Shown here: positions 25,959 to 34,233 of the stretch, one piece after another
Numbering within the stretch: the stretch's first letter is position 1
Layout of the letters: each line of letters opens with the position of its first letter
From: Sideroxydans lithotrophicus ES-1
GTDB lineage: Bacteria > Pseudomonadota > Gammaproteobacteria > Burkholderiales > Gallionellaceae
Length of the DNA stretch: 64,000 nucleotides
Assembly: GCF_000025705.1 (NCBI RefSeq)
Contig: NC_013959.1
Span: 484,001 to 548,000, forward strand
Direction: 5' to 3'
Position numbers and translations under genes: made by a program
Notes under the pieces: model-generated
The model's database searches: none
The model's input: the letters and a program-made list of their open reading frames with translations, nothing else
What the model was told of the DNA's origin: nothing

Positions 25959-26861
25959 CTATCCTTGTTTCAATCCTGCCAGCAGGCGCTGGATGGTGTC
26001 GTCAAAGAATGCGAACAGGTCCGTCGCTTGCGGCGTGCCGCCCACGGTGAATGGCAGCATTACCGCAGGAATGTGCGCGCGCTGCGAGATCCATTCCGAC
26101 GGGCGCTCGTTCTGGTAGGCGGCGCGCAATACCATGCGTGCCGGGTGCTGCTGCAGATCGTTCAGTACCTCTCCCAGGTGCGCGGCGCTGGGTTCCATGC
26201 CGGGCTTGGGCTCCAGCTCGGCGACTTCCTTCAGTCCCAGCCAGTCGTTCAGGTAAGGGAAACCCTTGTGATGCACGACGATCGATACCCCCTTGAGCGG
26301 GGCCGCCTGCTTTTCCCATCTTGCGATGGCGGCACGCCACTTCTGGTCGAAGTCCTTGTATCGCTGCTGGTAGAGCGCCGTGTTCGCCGGGTCGAGCTCG
26401 ATCAGTTTTTTGCTCAGCGCCGCCGCGACCGGCAGGAAATTGCGCGCGTCGGTCTGGATGTGCGGATTGCCTTCCGCATGTACGTCGCCATCGGCACGAT
26501 CCAGGCGGGACGGTACTTCCAGCATGGTCACATATTTGGCCGCCTCGAAGTTCCCGTCGCTGCCGGGCTGTATCCTGCTGTTGGCGGATTCGCGCAGTAC
26601 CACCGGCATCCAGCCGATCTCGAGCTCCGCACCGGTGCACACCAGCAGTTGCGCGCCGCGCGCCCTGGCGATCAGGCTGGGGCGAGCCTGCACCTGGTGG
26701 GGATCCTGCAGTGCGCCGGTGGCGGTGTAGATGTTGGCCTGGTCGCCCGCGAGCTCATGCGTGAGTGCCGCCCATTCCGGTTCGCAGGCGAACACGTTCA
26801 GTGCGGCGTGTGCGTTGCCGCTCAGCAGCAACATCAAAAGCGTGAAGATTATCTTGTTCAT
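25959..26861 (-). CDS. Metal-binding periplasmic protein (ZnuA-like)
   Basis: 300 residues with a signal peptide (MNKIIFTLLMLLLSGNAHA). Cluster A-I solute-binding fold with the expected metal ligands: an acidic residue in ACEPEWAALTHEL, H in DPHQVQARPS, H in EGNPHIQTD, and H in VVHHKGFPYLND. It lacks the His-rich loop of many ZnuA proteins. AAGGAAAA stands before the ATG at 26861, better than the upstream extended frame. Sits between the porin and the permease genes. Confidence 0.88.
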   Translation of the reverse strand: MNKIIFTLLMLLLSGNAHAALNVFACEPEWAALTHELAGDQANIYTATGALQDPHQVQARPSLIARARGAQLLVCTGAELEIGWMPVVLRESANSRIQPGSDGNFEAAKYVTMLEVPSRLDRADGDVHAEGNPHIQTDARNFLPVAAALSKKLIELDPANTALYQQRYKDFDQKWRAAIARWEKQAAPLKGVSIVVHHKGFPYLNDWLGLKEVAELEPKPGMEPSAAHLGEVLNDLQQHPARMVLRAAYQNERPSEWISQRAHIPAVMLPFTVGGTPQATDLFAFFDDTIQRLLAGLKQG

Positions 26862-26886
26862 GAGTTTTCCTTTTGAGTGGTGCGTA

Positions 26887-28098
26887 TCAATACTGGTGCG
26901 CGCCGTGCGCGCCCATGGCCATGATGTATTGCACGAATAACTGGTTGTCCGCCAAACCCTGGCGCGAGTTGTCATGCGCCAGTTGCAGGCGTATGCGCGC
27001 GAACTCGCTGGTGTTGTAGTCCGCCATCCAGGTGAAGCGCGAAGGGTTGTAGCCGTAATTGGCGATGACCTTGCCCGCGAGCGCCGCGCCCAGGCTGACG
27101 GTGCCCGGATCGAGCCGGTCGTAGCGTATTCCGCTGCGCCAGTTCGGCGTGAACTGATATACGCTCTGCAGGTACCAGCCGCTTTGCGTGCCGGTGTAAC
27201 TGCCGGTGAGGTTGGCCCCGGCGGTGTCGTAGGTCAGCTGTCCGCTGTCCTTGCGGCGGAAATATTCGCTCTGTACCTTCAGGTAGCTCTCGCGGAAGTT
27301 GCCGTTGTGCGAGTATTTCCACACGAAATCCAGACCCGCCGTATTGCTGCTGCCGGTGAAACTGTCGCTCACTCCGCCCGGGGTGTTCAGCTGGTCGGGC
27401 ACGCCAGTGCTCAAAGCGCTCGTCTGCCTGGTCTGGTGCAGCGACAGGCCGGCGCGCCAGCTCTGCTCGATGCCGATGTCGTCGCCGATATGTACGAACA
27501 GCGTGCCCGCGCCGCTGCCGTTCTTGGCCGTGTTCGTACCCGGGAAGTTGCTGCCTTTGCCGACCTCGCCGCCCACTTCGACGAACAGGTCCGTCGGCGC
27601 CAGCCATTTGAGCTGGATGCCGTCGTCCTTCAGCTGGTCACCCCAAAGCACCGAATACACCAGCGGCTGATCGACGAAGTCCCAGGTGTGCGAGTGCTGC
27701 TCGTTGAGGTAGCCCAATGCGGAGAAGAAGCGGCCGAACTTGAGGTTGACTCCGTTCTCCAGCGCAGTGGTCTGCACGAAGGCGTTCTCTACGCTGGAGC
27801 CGCCGGAGGGCAGCAGCGATATCGTCGCCACGCCGCGGAATTGCGGGTCGATGTCCGCAGCGAGCCCCAGTTCCGATTCGCCCAGATTGAAACCTTGCTG
27901 GTGCCCTGGAACGGGATTCATGGCGAAACCGGTGACGGGCACCGTGGGGTCGCGCTGCAAGTTGCCATAGGTGCCGACCATGATGAACGACACAGCCGGA
28001 TTGAAAGCGTTGTCGCTGGTTGCACTGGCGGCAGAGGCACCGACGGAATGACACAACAGTACGGCGACAGCCGTATTGGAACAGATTCTCTTTAACAT
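26887..28098 (-). CDS. Outer-membrane porin-like beta-barrel protein of the metal uptake locus
   Basis: 403 residues with a signal peptide (about 1-23) and alternating hydrophobic/aromatic beta-strand pattern throughout, ending in a C-terminal aromatic residue, as outer-membrane barrels do. I do not recognise the exact family. It shares an operon with ZnuA- and ZnuB-like proteins and a His/Cys-containing small protein, suggesting metal passage across the outer membrane. Its ribosome site (CGGAGTAA) is complementary to the 3' end of the upstream gene. Confidence 0.8.
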   Translation of the reverse strand: MLKRICSNTAVAVLLCHSVGASAASATSDNAFNPAVSFIMVGTYGNLQRDPTVPVTGFAMNPVPGHQQGFNLGESELGLAADIDPQFRGVATISLLPSGGSSVENAFVQTTALENGVNLKFGRFFSALGYLNEQHSHTWDFVDQPLVYSVLWGDQLKDDGIQLKWLAPTDLFVEVGGEVGKGSNFPGTNTAKNGSGAGTLFVHIGDDIGIEQSWRAGLSLHQTRQTSALSTGVPDQLNTPGGVSDSFTGSSNTAGLDFVWKYSHNGNFRESYLKVQSEYFRRKDSGQLTYDTAGANLTGSYTGTQSGWYLQSVYQFTPNWRSGIRYDRLDPGTVSLGAALAGKVIANYGYNPSRFTWMADYNTSEFARIRLQLAHDNSRQGLADNQLFVQYIMAMGAHGAHQY

Positions 28099-28101
28099 TT
28101 T

Positions 28102-28172
28102 TTACTCCGAAAAAGCACGCAGAACCCCGCGCGTTTGGCAGCGGGGAGTCGATAAAGCTTTAAACGGAGTAA
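28102..28172 (-). promoter_or_regulatory. RNA structure that could hide the porin ribosome binding site
   Basis: The minus-strand RNA has CGGAGTAA (28102-28109), containing the porin Shine-Dalgarno GGAG, six bases before its ATG. Its perfect complement TTACTCCG (28165-28172) lies in the last codons of the upstream gene. An inner CCCCGC/GCGGGG stem (28125-28130 with 28141-28146) would bring them together. Ribosomes finishing the upstream gene would open it, coupling translation. Confidence 0.5.
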
Positions 28173-28465
28173 GGCGGTGCGCGTGCCGCGAACGCGATGA
28201 ACGGGGCAGACTGGAACGAGGACGAGTGGGTGGTGAGGGTCTCTTCGAATGACGAGGCGAAATCGAAATGGATATGGCTGACGCCTATGGCGCTGCCGAT
28301 CTGCGCATAGGCCGCACACAACTCGCAGTGCTGGTGATGGGGCAGCGACTGGTCCTGCGACTGCTCGGCAAGCACATGCGAGATGCTGTGCGTGACCGCG
28401 CCTTGCTGAGCGAACAGCAGGGCGAGGACAAGGAATAACGGCAGAAACAGGCGAGGCGATCTCAT
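28160..28465 (-). CDS. Small DUF2946-like secreted protein of the metal locus
   Basis: 101 residues with a signal peptide (about 1-20) and a short mature part holding HHQHCELCAAYAQI, a His-Cys cluster like that of DUF2946 proteins, found beside copper and zinc uptake genes. It might bind a metal, but its role is unknown. Start chosen at the ATG at 28465, which follows AAGGTG; a longer frame exists to 28504. Immediately upstream of the porin gene and probably its operon leader. Confidence 0.75.
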   Translation of the reverse strand: MRSPRLFLPLFLVLALLFAQQGAVTHSISHVLAEQSQDQSLPHHQHCELCAAYAQIGSAIGVSHIHFDFASSFEETLTTHSSSFQSAPFIAFAARAPPYSV

Positions 28466-28549
28466 GGCGGGTGTCACCTTAGCAAAGGCGAGGGAGTACG
28501 GCAAGCGTGGCTCCGGGCGAAACTATGGAACCGTTCGCAACGGCAGGTG

Positions 28550-28570
28550 GCTCGGCCTGCCCGGCCGAGC
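28550..28570. repeat. GC-rich hairpin after the NHL gene
   Basis: GCTCGGCC (28550-28557) and GGCCGAGC (28563-28570) pair perfectly around TGCCC. It follows the NHL-repeat gene stop directly but has no T-run on the minus strand, so it is at best an mRNA 3'-end stabiliser. Confidence 0.5.
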
Positions 28571-28573
28571 AGG

Positions 28574-29731
28574 CTACAGCTGGACCTTACGGATGCTGCC
28601 ATTGGTGTAATCCGCGACGTACAAAGCACCATTGATGTAAATGATGCCGAATGGGTGATTGAACCTTGCCGTCGGCCCGGCTCCATCGGCTGTTCCGGGA
28701 ACGAGTGCCGCTCCGGCAGGAGTGGTAACGTTGCCAGTCGCGATGACGATCTTGCGGATGGTATGGTTGTTGGTGTCTGCCACATACAGATTGCTGCCAT
28801 CGGTAGTGATGCCCATCGGTTGATTGAATCGGGCGTTTGCACCGATGCCGTCTGACGAACCGACCCCGGAACTGGCGAGCGTGGAATTACCCCCGGCGAC
28901 GAGTGTGGTCGCACCTGTCGAGACATCTATCCTGCGCACGTCGTTATTGAGTGTGTCGGTCAGGTACAGGAAGCTGGCGCCGTCGGTGGCGATGCTCGTG
29001 GGTGAGTAAAACACCGAGGAAGCTCCAGTCAGGCCATTGAAATAGCCGGTGCTTGGCGGGGTGCCCGCCAGCGTGGTGACGGCGGCACTCGCACTGGCAA
29101 GGTCGATCTGGCGGATGGTGCTATTGCTGGAATCGGCCACGTACAGGTTGGTTCCGATTCGGCTGAGCCCCATGGGATAGCGGAAACTTGCGAGGGTGCC
29201 AGTGGCGTTGTCTGCCGATCCGGGCGTTCCCACCGTCCCGGCAAGCGTAGTGACCACCCCTGTGGCGATGACGATCTGACGGATGGTGTGGTTGTAACCG
29301 TCAGCCACATACAGTTTGGTGTTCGTCGCATCGATGACGATGCCATAGGGGTTGTTGAACAGGGCACTTGTGCCGGGACCGCTGGGTGCGTCGGTAACGC
29401 CCGAAGCGCCAGTGATACTGCCTGCGAAAGTTGTCACCTGCCCGGTGGCAATGACGATCTTGCGGATGTTGTTGGCGTACATGTCGGTAACGTACAGGTT
29501 GGTACCGTCACTGGCGATATAAGCGGGAATCTGGAAGCGGGCGGTTGCACCGATGCCATCGGTGATGGCATGCGATCCCGAAGTGCCGGCAAAGGTGCTG
29601 ACCAGGACGGAAGCGGGTGCGCTACCTCCGCCGCCACCGCCTCCTCCGCAACCGGTCAAAGCCAGCGCGACGATCGCGGCAGACATGATGCTGAGTTCAG
29701 TGAACTTGCGCAGATATTCCTTGATGTTCAT
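28574..29731 (-). CDS. NHL-repeat lipoprotein
   Basis: 385 residues. The N-terminus is a lipoprotein signal with lipobox LTGC followed by a run of eight glycines, then five to six NHL repeats each of about 55 residues, recognisable by N(L)YVAD..NHTIRKI.. and VTTLAGT. NHL repeats form a beta-propeller used for binding proteins or ligands. The start at 29731 follows AAAGGGGCGG and gives the lipobox the correct distance; a longer frame to 29770 has no good ribosome site. No neighbour suggests a partner. Confidence 0.88.
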   Translation of the reverse strand: MNIKEYLRKFTELSIMSAAIVALALTGCGGGGGGGGSAPASVLVSTFAGTSGSHAITDGIGATARFQIPAYIASDGTNLYVTDMYANNIRKIVIATGQVTTFAGSITGASGVTDAPSGPGTSALFNNPYGIVIDATNTKLYVADGYNHTIRQIVIATGVVTTLAGTVGTPGSADNATGTLASFRYPMGLSRIGTNLYVADSSNSTIRQIDLASASAAVTTLAGTPPSTGYFNGLTGASSVFYSPTSIATDGASFLYLTDTLNNDVRRIDVSTGATTLVAGGNSTLASSGVGSSDGIGANARFNQPMGITTDGSNLYVADTNNHTIRKIVIATGNVTTPAGAALVPGTADGAGPTARFNHPFGIIYINGALYVADYTNGSIRKVQL

Positions 29732-30207
29732 GCCGCCCCTTTCAATATGGCTAACGATGATGGAAAGCACCGGAGTGTCGCCGGCCGGAAACTAGAAGCG
29801 GCGCGAGTCTACTGGGAGTGGATATGGGTGAACATATGCCGTTTGGCATATGGTTTGATCTTGGGGGATGTGTTAATGGTGCTGCATCGCGGATGCTCAC
29901 ACCCCGTAAACGGGGCCTCGCTGATCGGCGATTCTTATTGAGCTTGCGAAATTAGAATGCCGCCTGCCTTTGGTGCGCAGCCCGGGTCAACCACCTCAGT
30001 GAGGGTTGTATTACTCATGGCACAGTGGGTTTGGTGGTGGCGTTGGTCGCGGACGTTCACACCCCGCAAGTGCAGTGCAAAGGTGCAGCTCCAGCGGTTG
30101 CCTCAGCGAGGATCGAGCAGCGCATGGTGCACGTGTTTCGGCAACGGCCGCCACTCGCGGACACTCCCATCCCCGCTGGGCGGGGCCCCTGTTCGCTGCT
30201 CGGACGG
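29732..30207. other. Gene-free region with degenerate direct repeats
   Basis: Nothing convincing is encoded here. Near the NHL gene there is an 8-bp perfect hairpin (CATATGCC, GTTT, GGCATATG; 29833-29852). Three copies of a degenerate unit TCGCGGAYNNTCACACCCCG occur near 29887, 30048 and 30154; the first and third continue into GC-rich CGGGGCC runs. The string GCCTGCCTTTGGTGCG near 29966 also occurs between tolQ and tolR at 39447. It looks like repeat debris. Confidence 0.6.
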
Positions 30208-31080
30208 CTACTCGCTTTCCAACCTGTCCGTGCTGGTGAAGGTCCAGGTGCGGGTGATGCTGAGGACGTCGGTGTCCTTGCGGATGTCGGGCGGGAAGGG
30301 CGAGAAGGGCGCAGAGAGTTTGACGATGCGGATGGCGGAGGCGTCGAGGATGCGCTGGCCCGAGGGGCGGTTGATCTCTATGCTTTCCACGCTGCCGTCG
30401 GAGCGGATCGAGACGGTGAGGGTGAGGCTGCCGTAGATCTTCTGGCTGCGCGCGACCTCGGGGTAGTTCATGTTGCCGACGCGTTCTACCTTGGCTCGCC
30501 AGTCTTCGACGTATTGGGCGAACCGGTATTCTTCCGTGCGTGCGCCGATGTATTTCCGCTTGGGCATCTTTTCATACATGCTCAGGCTCTTGCTGATCTG
30601 GGCTTCCAGCCGCACGATCTCCAGCGAGCGCTGCACGAGGTCGTGTCCGTCGGCCCCCGAGTCGCTGGGCTGTTTTTGCGCCTTGTTCACGGCTACGCTG
30701 TAATCGCCTTTCAAGCGCGTCAGCAGTCGTTTGTTTTCCTGCTGCAACTGGCGCAGACGCTGGGTGGTCTGTTCCGGGGTGAAGCGTTTTGCATCGCCGA
30801 GTACGGGGAAAGGCGTCTTGGCATGCCGGTCGTCTTCGGTGTTGCCGCCGCCGTCGAGATTGCTTTGCGCGTAGGCGTTGGCGTTGTCGGGACGGCTGCT
30901 CGATTTGCTGTTGACCAGGGTCACTTCCAGCGGCTGGCTGACGATGGGGATGTCTTTCCAGTCCGGAATGACAAAGGCGATACCGAACAGGATGAACGCG
31001 TGCAGGCCGAACGAGAACAGCACGGCGAACGACAGGCGCGGTGCAGGCTGTTGCAGGATGGTGACGGAAGGATATTTCAT
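30208..31080 (-). CDS. TonB-family energy transducer-like protein
   Basis: 290 residues: an N-terminal membrane helix (about 18-38, LSFAVLFSFGLHAFILFGIAF), a coiled-coil-like middle (RLRQLQQENKRLLTRL, then an EIVRLEAQISKSLSMYEKM segment), and a C-terminal TonB_C domain (YPEVARSQKIYGSLTLTVSI and SIEINRPSGQRILDASA). The Pro-rich spacer typical of classical TonB is missing; the long helical middle makes it more TolA-like. It is translationally coupled by ATGA to the RNase II-family gene. Which receptor it serves is unknown. Confidence 0.85.
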   Translation of the reverse strand: MKYPSVTILQQPAPRLSFAVLFSFGLHAFILFGIAFVIPDWKDIPIVSQPLEVTLVNSKSSSRPDNANAYAQSNLDGGGNTEDDRHAKTPFPVLGDAKRFTPEQTTQRLRQLQQENKRLLTRLKGDYSVAVNKAQKQPSDSGADGHDLVQRSLEIVRLEAQISKSLSMYEKMPKRKYIGARTEEYRFAQYVEDWRAKVERVGNMNYPEVARSQKIYGSLTLTVSIRSDGSVESIEINRPSGQRILDASAIRIVKLSAPFSPFPPDIRKDTDVLSITRTWTFTSTDRLESE

Positions 31081-32927
31081 GCCGGGACTTCCATGCTGGA
31101 CAGATAGCGGGCATCGAAATCCAGGTCGAGCAGGTCGATCGAGGTTATCTCGAGCGTCACCCTGGTGTTGGGTGGCATTTCCGGCAACGACGGGATGCGT
31201 CCGATCAGCGGGATGTCGGCGAACTTGACCAGGTTCTCGCGCAGCACCAGCGCATCGGCCTGCTTCACGTCTTCCTGCAATAGCCAGCGCAGGCACCAGT
31301 AGCGTTCCATGCCGCGCTGGAATTCATTGTAGGTGGTATAGGCGGTGTCGAAGTCGCGCAGGATGGAGAACAGCGCGGTATCGTTCCTGGCGTAGACCGG
31401 CGGTTCGGCGCGCAATACGCTGATGATCTGGCGCTGGTTCACCAGGTCGACGTAGCGGCGCAACGGCGAACTCGACCAGGCATAGTGCGCCACGCCCAGC
31501 CCCTGGTGCGGCGCGGCGACGGTGCTCATCTTCACCTTGCCGTTGTTCTGCGTGCGGTAGATGCCGGCGACATCGTGGTCGTCGAGCAATTTCCCCCAGC
31601 TGCTGTTGGCGAGGATCATCAGTTCCGACACCACCTTGTCGATGGGCGAGCCGCGCAGGCGGTGGCCGATGGTGATGCGGTCGTTCTCCACATGGAAGGT
31701 GTAATCGATCTGCTGGGTGCTGTTGTCGGCGGACTTGCCGCGCGCCGCTTCCAGCTTCTGCACGAAATCCCACAGCAGCCTGAGTTCGGGGGCGTGATCG
31801 TAATCGAGTTTGCCAGCCGCCAGCGTCTCCTCGTTGAATAGCGGTTCCAGCGTATCGTGGCGCAGGTTGGAGGCGATGTGCAGGCGCTCGACGCGGCTTT
31901 CGCTGCCCACGATGGCGAGCGTGGCGGCATCTGCTTCCACATACAGCGAGAGCGCGGGGCAGACCTTGTCGGCACACAGCGTGAAGGCTTGCACCACGCT
32001 GTCCGGCAACATGGTGATCTTGTCGCCCGGCATGTACACGGTGGACATGCGCTGTGCGGCGATGGCGTCGATGGGCGAATTGGGTGCGATGCCCAGCGCG
32101 GGCGCGGCGATGTGGATGCCGATGCGCCAGTTGCCGTTCGCCAGCTTTTCGACCGAGAACGCGTCGTCGATCTCGGTGGTGCTGGCGTCGTCGATGCTGA
32201 AGGCGTTGACGGCTGCCAGGGGCAGTTCGGGGTGTGCCTCCACCGTGACATCCGGGAAGCCGGTGCCGCGCGGGAAGTTCTCGAACAGGAACTTGTTCAG
32301 GTGATAGTCGTGCGTGGAGGGCAGCGCGCCGCAGTGTTCCAGCAAGTGCGCCGCGGACAGGTGCGTGGCGGCGCAGGCAGCTTCCACTGCCTTGACTTCG
32401 ATGGTGTTGCGATCCGGTTTGTACAGGATCATGCTCAGGTGGTCGGCAAATTCGGCAGGCAACTGGAAAGTGCTGAGTTGCTCGGTGTAGCGGGTTTGCA
32501 GCTCCGCCTGCAGGCGCTTTTTCTCGACGCTGGCGAGTGCCGACTTCAGCGCATCCGGCGGTGCCGCCTTGTAGCGCCCTTTGCCTTTCTTGTAGAAATG
32601 CATGGGCGAGGAGTGCAGGCGGATCAATGCGCCTGCCGCCTCGACGGGATTGGGGACGTGGCCGAAATACTCCTGTGCCAGCGTGCCGAACTCGAACTCG
32701 TCCGGCGGCGAAGCTTCCCACAGGAACTCAACGTCGATGTCGGCGGCCACTTGCTCCGCCTGGGTCAGGAATTCGGACAGTCCGGGCTGGGCGAAACGCA
32801 GCATGACGTTGGCTGATTTGATCTTGCTGCGCTTGCCGTGGGTGTTCTCGACCTGCAGGGAGGTGGTGTTATCGGCAAGGATATTGCCGACCTTGAAACC
32901 ACCGTCTTCTTCGTAAAATATGTTCAT
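31077..32927 (-). CDS. RNase II-family exoribonuclease
   Basis: 616 residues with an RNB catalytic domain (about 220-500). The acidic active-site cluster is intact: SIDDASTTEIDDAFSVE. The ends are less typical: the N-terminus holds a poorly recognised domain rather than two clear cold-shock domains, and the C-terminal S1-like piece is short. It would degrade RNA 3' to 5'. Its stop overlaps the start of the TonB-like gene. Similar RNase II-like proteins are common in betaproteobacteria. Confidence 0.9.
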   Translation of the reverse strand: MNIFYEEDGGFKVGNILADNTTSLQVENTHGKRSKIKSANVMLRFAQPGLSEFLTQAEQVAADIDVEFLWEASPPDEFEFGTLAQEYFGHVPNPVEAAGALIRLHSSPMHFYKKGKGRYKAAPPDALKSALASVEKKRLQAELQTRYTEQLSTFQLPAEFADHLSMILYKPDRNTIEVKAVEAACAATHLSAAHLLEHCGALPSTHDYHLNKFLFENFPRGTGFPDVTVEAHPELPLAAVNAFSIDDASTTEIDDAFSVEKLANGNWRIGIHIAAPALGIAPNSPIDAIAAQRMSTVYMPGDKITMLPDSVVQAFTLCADKVCPALSLYVEADAATLAIVGSESRVERLHIASNLRHDTLEPLFNEETLAAGKLDYDHAPELRLLWDFVQKLEAARGKSADNSTQQIDYTFHVENDRITIGHRLRGSPIDKVVSELMILANSSWGKLLDDHDVAGIYRTQNNGKVKMSTVAAPHQGLGVAHYAWSSSPLRRYVDLVNQRQIISVLRAEPPVYARNDTALFSILRDFDTAYTTYNEFQRGMERYWCLRWLLQEDVKQADALVLRENLVKFADIPLIGRIPSLPEMPPNTRVTLEITSIDLLDLDFDARYLSSMEVPA

Positions 32928-33247
32928 TAATGTGAAACTCGCAAAGCGTTCGTTTGCCTCCTCGCCCGCAGGATGTGAAGAAGGCCTTTCTCGTTCGCCC
33001 TTTCTCCCGCTTGCGGGGGAAAGTTGGATAGGGGGGCTTTCCTCCGGGAGAGGATTGAGGAGAGGGAAATGGGCATGGCAAGTTTAATTTTCAGGGATGG
33101 CATTCAATATTGGTCATGCCCATTGGCAAGTGCTGAAAAAATTCCGGACGATTATAACCTGCCGACCCGCCGCCGGACCTGCTTCATGCTAATCTGTCTG
33201 CAAGGACGCTGACCGACAGTCAAGTTCATAAATACAGGAGAGAAAGC
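32928..33247. other. Intergenic region between divergent RNase II-like and EF-hand genes
   Basis: Contains the hairpin repeats at 32998-33066 and otherwise no gene. The final part has AGGAGAG before the EF-hand ATG. I see no convincing promoter pair. Confidence 0.55.
32998..33066. repeat. Hairpin repeats upstream of the RNase II-like gene
   Basis: CCCTTTCTCCCGC (32998-33010) pairs with GCGGGGGAAAG (33013-33023), and a second GGGGGCTTTCCTCC / GGAGAGGATTGAGGAGAGGG stretch follows. Same element type as between gspF and gspG (19370-19480). Confidence 0.65.
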
Positions 33248-33736
33248 ATGAAAGTGATTCCGGGATTGATGGTGGCGGGCAGCCTGCTCGTTGTTGCTCC
33301 GATGGTGCATGCCTGCGATGTGCGACATCCGGGTGGCTATGGCGGCATGTTCTTCCGGGAGATGGACAAGAACGGCGACGGGGCGATCAGCAGGAAGGAA
33401 TTCGATGCGTTCCAGCGCGAACAGTTCAAGGCGCTGGATGCCAACCACGACGGCAAGATCACCCGCGACGAGATGCCGGCCGCGCATGGAGCGATGGCCG
33501 ATAAATGCGATACGAGTTTCGACCAGCGCTTCGACGAAGTCGACATCAATCACGACGGTTTGTTGAGCAAGGATGAGGCAGAGATCGGGATGCCGATGAT
33601 ATTCGGCCATTTCGACGAGTTCGATGCGAACAAGGACGGCAAACTGAGCAAGGAAGAGATTGCTGCGGGCATGCAAAAGCTGCATGAAAACATGCCGGCC
33701 AGGCCGGCCGAAACGATCAGCCCCGCGAAACCGTAA
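33248..33736 (+). CDS. Secreted four-EF-hand calcium-binding protein
   Basis: 162 residues with a signal peptide (about 1-23, ending MVHA) and four EF-hand loops, each with the D-x-N/D-x-D-G pattern: DKNGDGAIS, DANHDGKIT, DINHDGLLS and DANKDGKLS, at about 40, 64, 100 and 125. All keep the coordinating residues. It should bind Ca2+ in the periplasm; no enzyme domain is present. Convergent with the cytochrome c gene. AGGAGAGAAAGC precedes the ATG. Confidence 0.93.
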   Translation: MKVIPGLMVAGSLLVVAPMVHACDVRHPGGYGGMFFREMDKNGDGAISRKEFDAFQREQFKALDANHDGKITRDEMPAAHGAMADKCDTSFDQRFDEVDINHDGLLSKDEAEIGMPMIFGHFDEFDANKDGKLSKEEIAAGMQKLHENMPARPAETISPAKP

Positions 33737-33770
33737 GTTCCGGCAGATCGTTCCATTATGGAAGAGATGT

Positions 33771-34082
33771 CTACTTCAGGGTGAGGATGTAGGTGATCGC
33801 AGCCTTGAGGTCGGCGTCGCTCACGGTAGCGGGAGCCGGTGCCATCGGGATCGTTCCCCAGTTGCCCGCGCCGCCGGTTCGCACCTTTTTCGCCAGTTTG
33901 TCCACGATGCCGGGTTGTCCTTTGTATTTTGCCGCGATGTCCTTCAGCGCCGGTCCGACGAGCTTCTTATCCATTGTATGGCAGGCGAAGCAGCCGCTCT
34001 TCTTAAGCAGGGCTTCGTCGGCAAGCGCGTTGCCGGCTAACAGCAATCCGGCGGACAGAATCAACAGATGGTTCATCTTCAT
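33771..34082 (-). CDS. Periplasmic class I cytochrome c
   Basis: 103 residues with a signal peptide (about 1-22, ending ALA), a single heme motif CFACH near residue 31, and an axial methionine in TIPMAPAPATVSD. Length and layout match c551/c8-type electron carriers. It would shuttle electrons in the periplasm. AAGGAG lies before the ATG at 34082; the longer frame to 34262 is not credible. Confidence 0.95.
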   Translation of the reverse strand: MKMNHLLILSAGLLLAGNALADEALLKKSGCFACHTMDKKLVGPALKDIAAKYKGQPGIVDKLAKKVRTGGAGNWGTIPMAPAPATVSDADLKAAITYILTLK

Positions 34083-34233
34083 GGGCGGCTCCTTAAGGAT
34101 TGGGATGACAGCGTGATGCCGCAGGTTCATGCATTTCCCGCCGCGAGTCAATCGCCTGTTGCGGCTGGCGGTTTTGGTCAATATGGCGCGAAATGTTACC
34201 ATCCGGCTTATTTGGCATTTTCGGGGAAACCTC

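Noticed and set aside
28466-28549. Zur operator upstream of the metal locus
   Set aside because: I found no AT-rich dyad resembling the known Zur site in this stretch.
29732-30207. CRISPR array or integron attC sites
   Set aside because: Only three copies, unequal spacing (about 160 and 106 bases), poor identity, and no cas or integrase gene nearby.
30025-31107. 360-residue open frame on the plus strand
   Set aside because: Runs opposite a well-supported TonB-like gene and crosses the repeat region; composition typical of an antisense shadow.
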